Source of the DNA: Macrosoma leucophasiata
Lineage: Eukaryota; Arthropoda; Insecta; Lepidoptera; Hedylidae
Direction of reading: 5' to 3'
NCBI GenBank assembly: GCA_036365455.1
Contig: JAWQUS010000032.1
Span: 19,166,001-19,230,000, forward strand
Length of the DNA: 64,000 nucleotides
Part shown: piece by piece, positions 63,366 to 64,000 of the stretch
How positions within the stretch are numbered: the stretch's first letter is position 1
Layout of the letters: every line of letters begins with the position of its first letter
Translations under genes and position numbers: made by a program
The notes under the pieces: model-generated
The model's input: only the letters and a program-made list of their open reading frames with translations
What the model was told of the DNA's origin: nothing
Databases searched by the model: none

Positions 63366-63403
63366 GTATATATTGCGCCCGAGCACCACCTAGCCACAGT
63401 TTC
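63366..63403 (+). promoter_or_regulatory. Core promoter: TATA box and initiator
   Basis: GTATATATT with TATATA at 63367-63372. ACAGTT at 63396-63401 fits the arthropod initiator (TCAGT-like), with the A at 63398 placed 31 bases from the TATA start. This gives a ~45-base 5' untranslated region ending at the ATG 63443. Confidence 0.75.
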
Positions 63404-63442
63404 CTTTGGGTTCTCCTGCTAGCAGCAACTGCATATTACACA

Positions 63443-63484
63443 ATGGCCGCCAAGCTGATCGTTCTCTTCGCCTGTTTGGCACTG
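63443..63484 (+). CDS. First coding exon of a secreted protein, apolipophorin-III-like signal peptide (partial)
   Basis: ATG at 63443 opens MAAKLIVLFACLAL, a short basic start followed by a hydrophobic core, which is the first part of a signal peptide. It is cut by a consensus 5' splice donor (GTGAGT, 63485) in phase 0. The TATA box and initiator at the right distance show that this is a genuine gene start. The MAAK...V.LAC.AL pattern is that of lepidopteran apolipophorin III precursors, the exchangeable lipid-carrier protein of haemolymph that also binds microbial surfaces. With only 14 codons the identity is tentative; other haemolymph or cuticle proteins have similar leaders. The rest of the gene lies beyond the window. 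Confidence 0.6.
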
Positions 63485-64000
63485 GTGAGTGGAAAATATT
63501 TTATTGGTTGTGAAATAGAGATAGATAGATTTAGATAGATAAAAATAGCAACTGAGTAACTTTAGATAACATACTTGAAAGTTTACTTCATTCACTTCTT
63601 TTTAGTATTTTTTTTTTGGATTCATTTCGAAGCATAACATGTGTTCAAAACTCTCCGTCAGACCCTAGTTGTTTAAAAATCGTTTAGAAAATACATAGTA
63701 GTTCATCGTTCAATTTTTTTTTAAATTTAAAACCACTAAATTAACCATCTATAAATCAATCACGGAATTAAATTGAAGTGAATTTTTATTTGAGTCTTAT
63801 TACCTTCTTACGATTACTAAGGATTACCACTAAATCAATACTTCGACAACTCGCCCCGAATTGTCAATGTCATTTTTGATTTTTGTAACATGGTAAAAAT
63901 TCAGTTCCTTCTCTGTAATTAATATCATCTTTGAATTGAACAAAATATTTGTTTTTGACAACTCATTTATTACTGGTGGCATTTTGATCACAATCATAAT
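63485..64000 (+). other. First intron of the secreted-protein gene (partial)
   Basis: Starts with GTGAGT and stays AT-rich and non-coding to the window edge. TTTATTACTGGTGGCATTTT at 63967-63986 could be the first bases of another R285 copy. No acceptor with a matching second exon was found before 64000. Confidence 0.55.

Overview
The window reads as nuclear DNA of an insect, almost certainly a moth or butterfly. The background is AT-rich, non-coding and crowded with short retroposons, 5'-truncated LINEs and palindromic DNA elements. It carries only two recognisable host genes, both on the + strand. One is a complete, intronless and very GC-rich coding exon for a Golgi-type family 92 glycosyltransferase (47161-48873). 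The other is a TATA promoter plus first coding exon of a secreted protein at the right edge (63366-63484), whose signal peptide resembles lepidopteran apolipophorin III. The remaining open frames are chance frames or retroelement remnants.

Layout. 1-47000 is intergenic or intronic and repeat-filled. It holds three SINE-like families: tRNA-SINE A, tRNA-SINE B, and a SINE whose head matches the internal promoter of 5S rRNA. It also holds about 20 copies or pieces of a ~285 bp A-tailed repeat (called R285 here), RTE-like LINE tails (28965-29610, 34266-34425, 36001-36110), jockey-like LINE tails (23433-24775, 43432-44775), Helitron-like ends and several TIR or fold-back elements. 47000-48930 is the glycosyltransferase gene, with a 3' splice acceptor just before its ATG and three poly(A) signals after its stop. 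49000-63100 is another dense R285/SINE cluster with a BEL/Pao pol fragment, a long fold-back element and a nested repeat stack at 60205-61340. 63100-64000 is the promoter, exon 1 and first intron of the secreted-protein gene.

I see no operon, CRISPR array, phage or antiviral system. The most notable signals concern repeat biology. (1) Several long perfect palindromes lie inside repeats, and three are extensions of a short hairpin or inverted match already present in the parent family, as expected of fold-back template switching. (2) tRNA-SINE B and an RTE-like LINE share the same 3' end, including the last codons of the LINE. (3) A 5S-headed SINE also has a tRNA-type A box and sits between perfect 15-bp target-site duplications. 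(4) A tRNA-like fold has its 5' and 3' halves in opposite orientation. (5) R285 occurs about 33 times in 64 kb, in two subfamilies.

Limits: repeat boundaries are estimated by eye from comparing copies within this window, and no database search was possible. Family names are given only where motifs support them.
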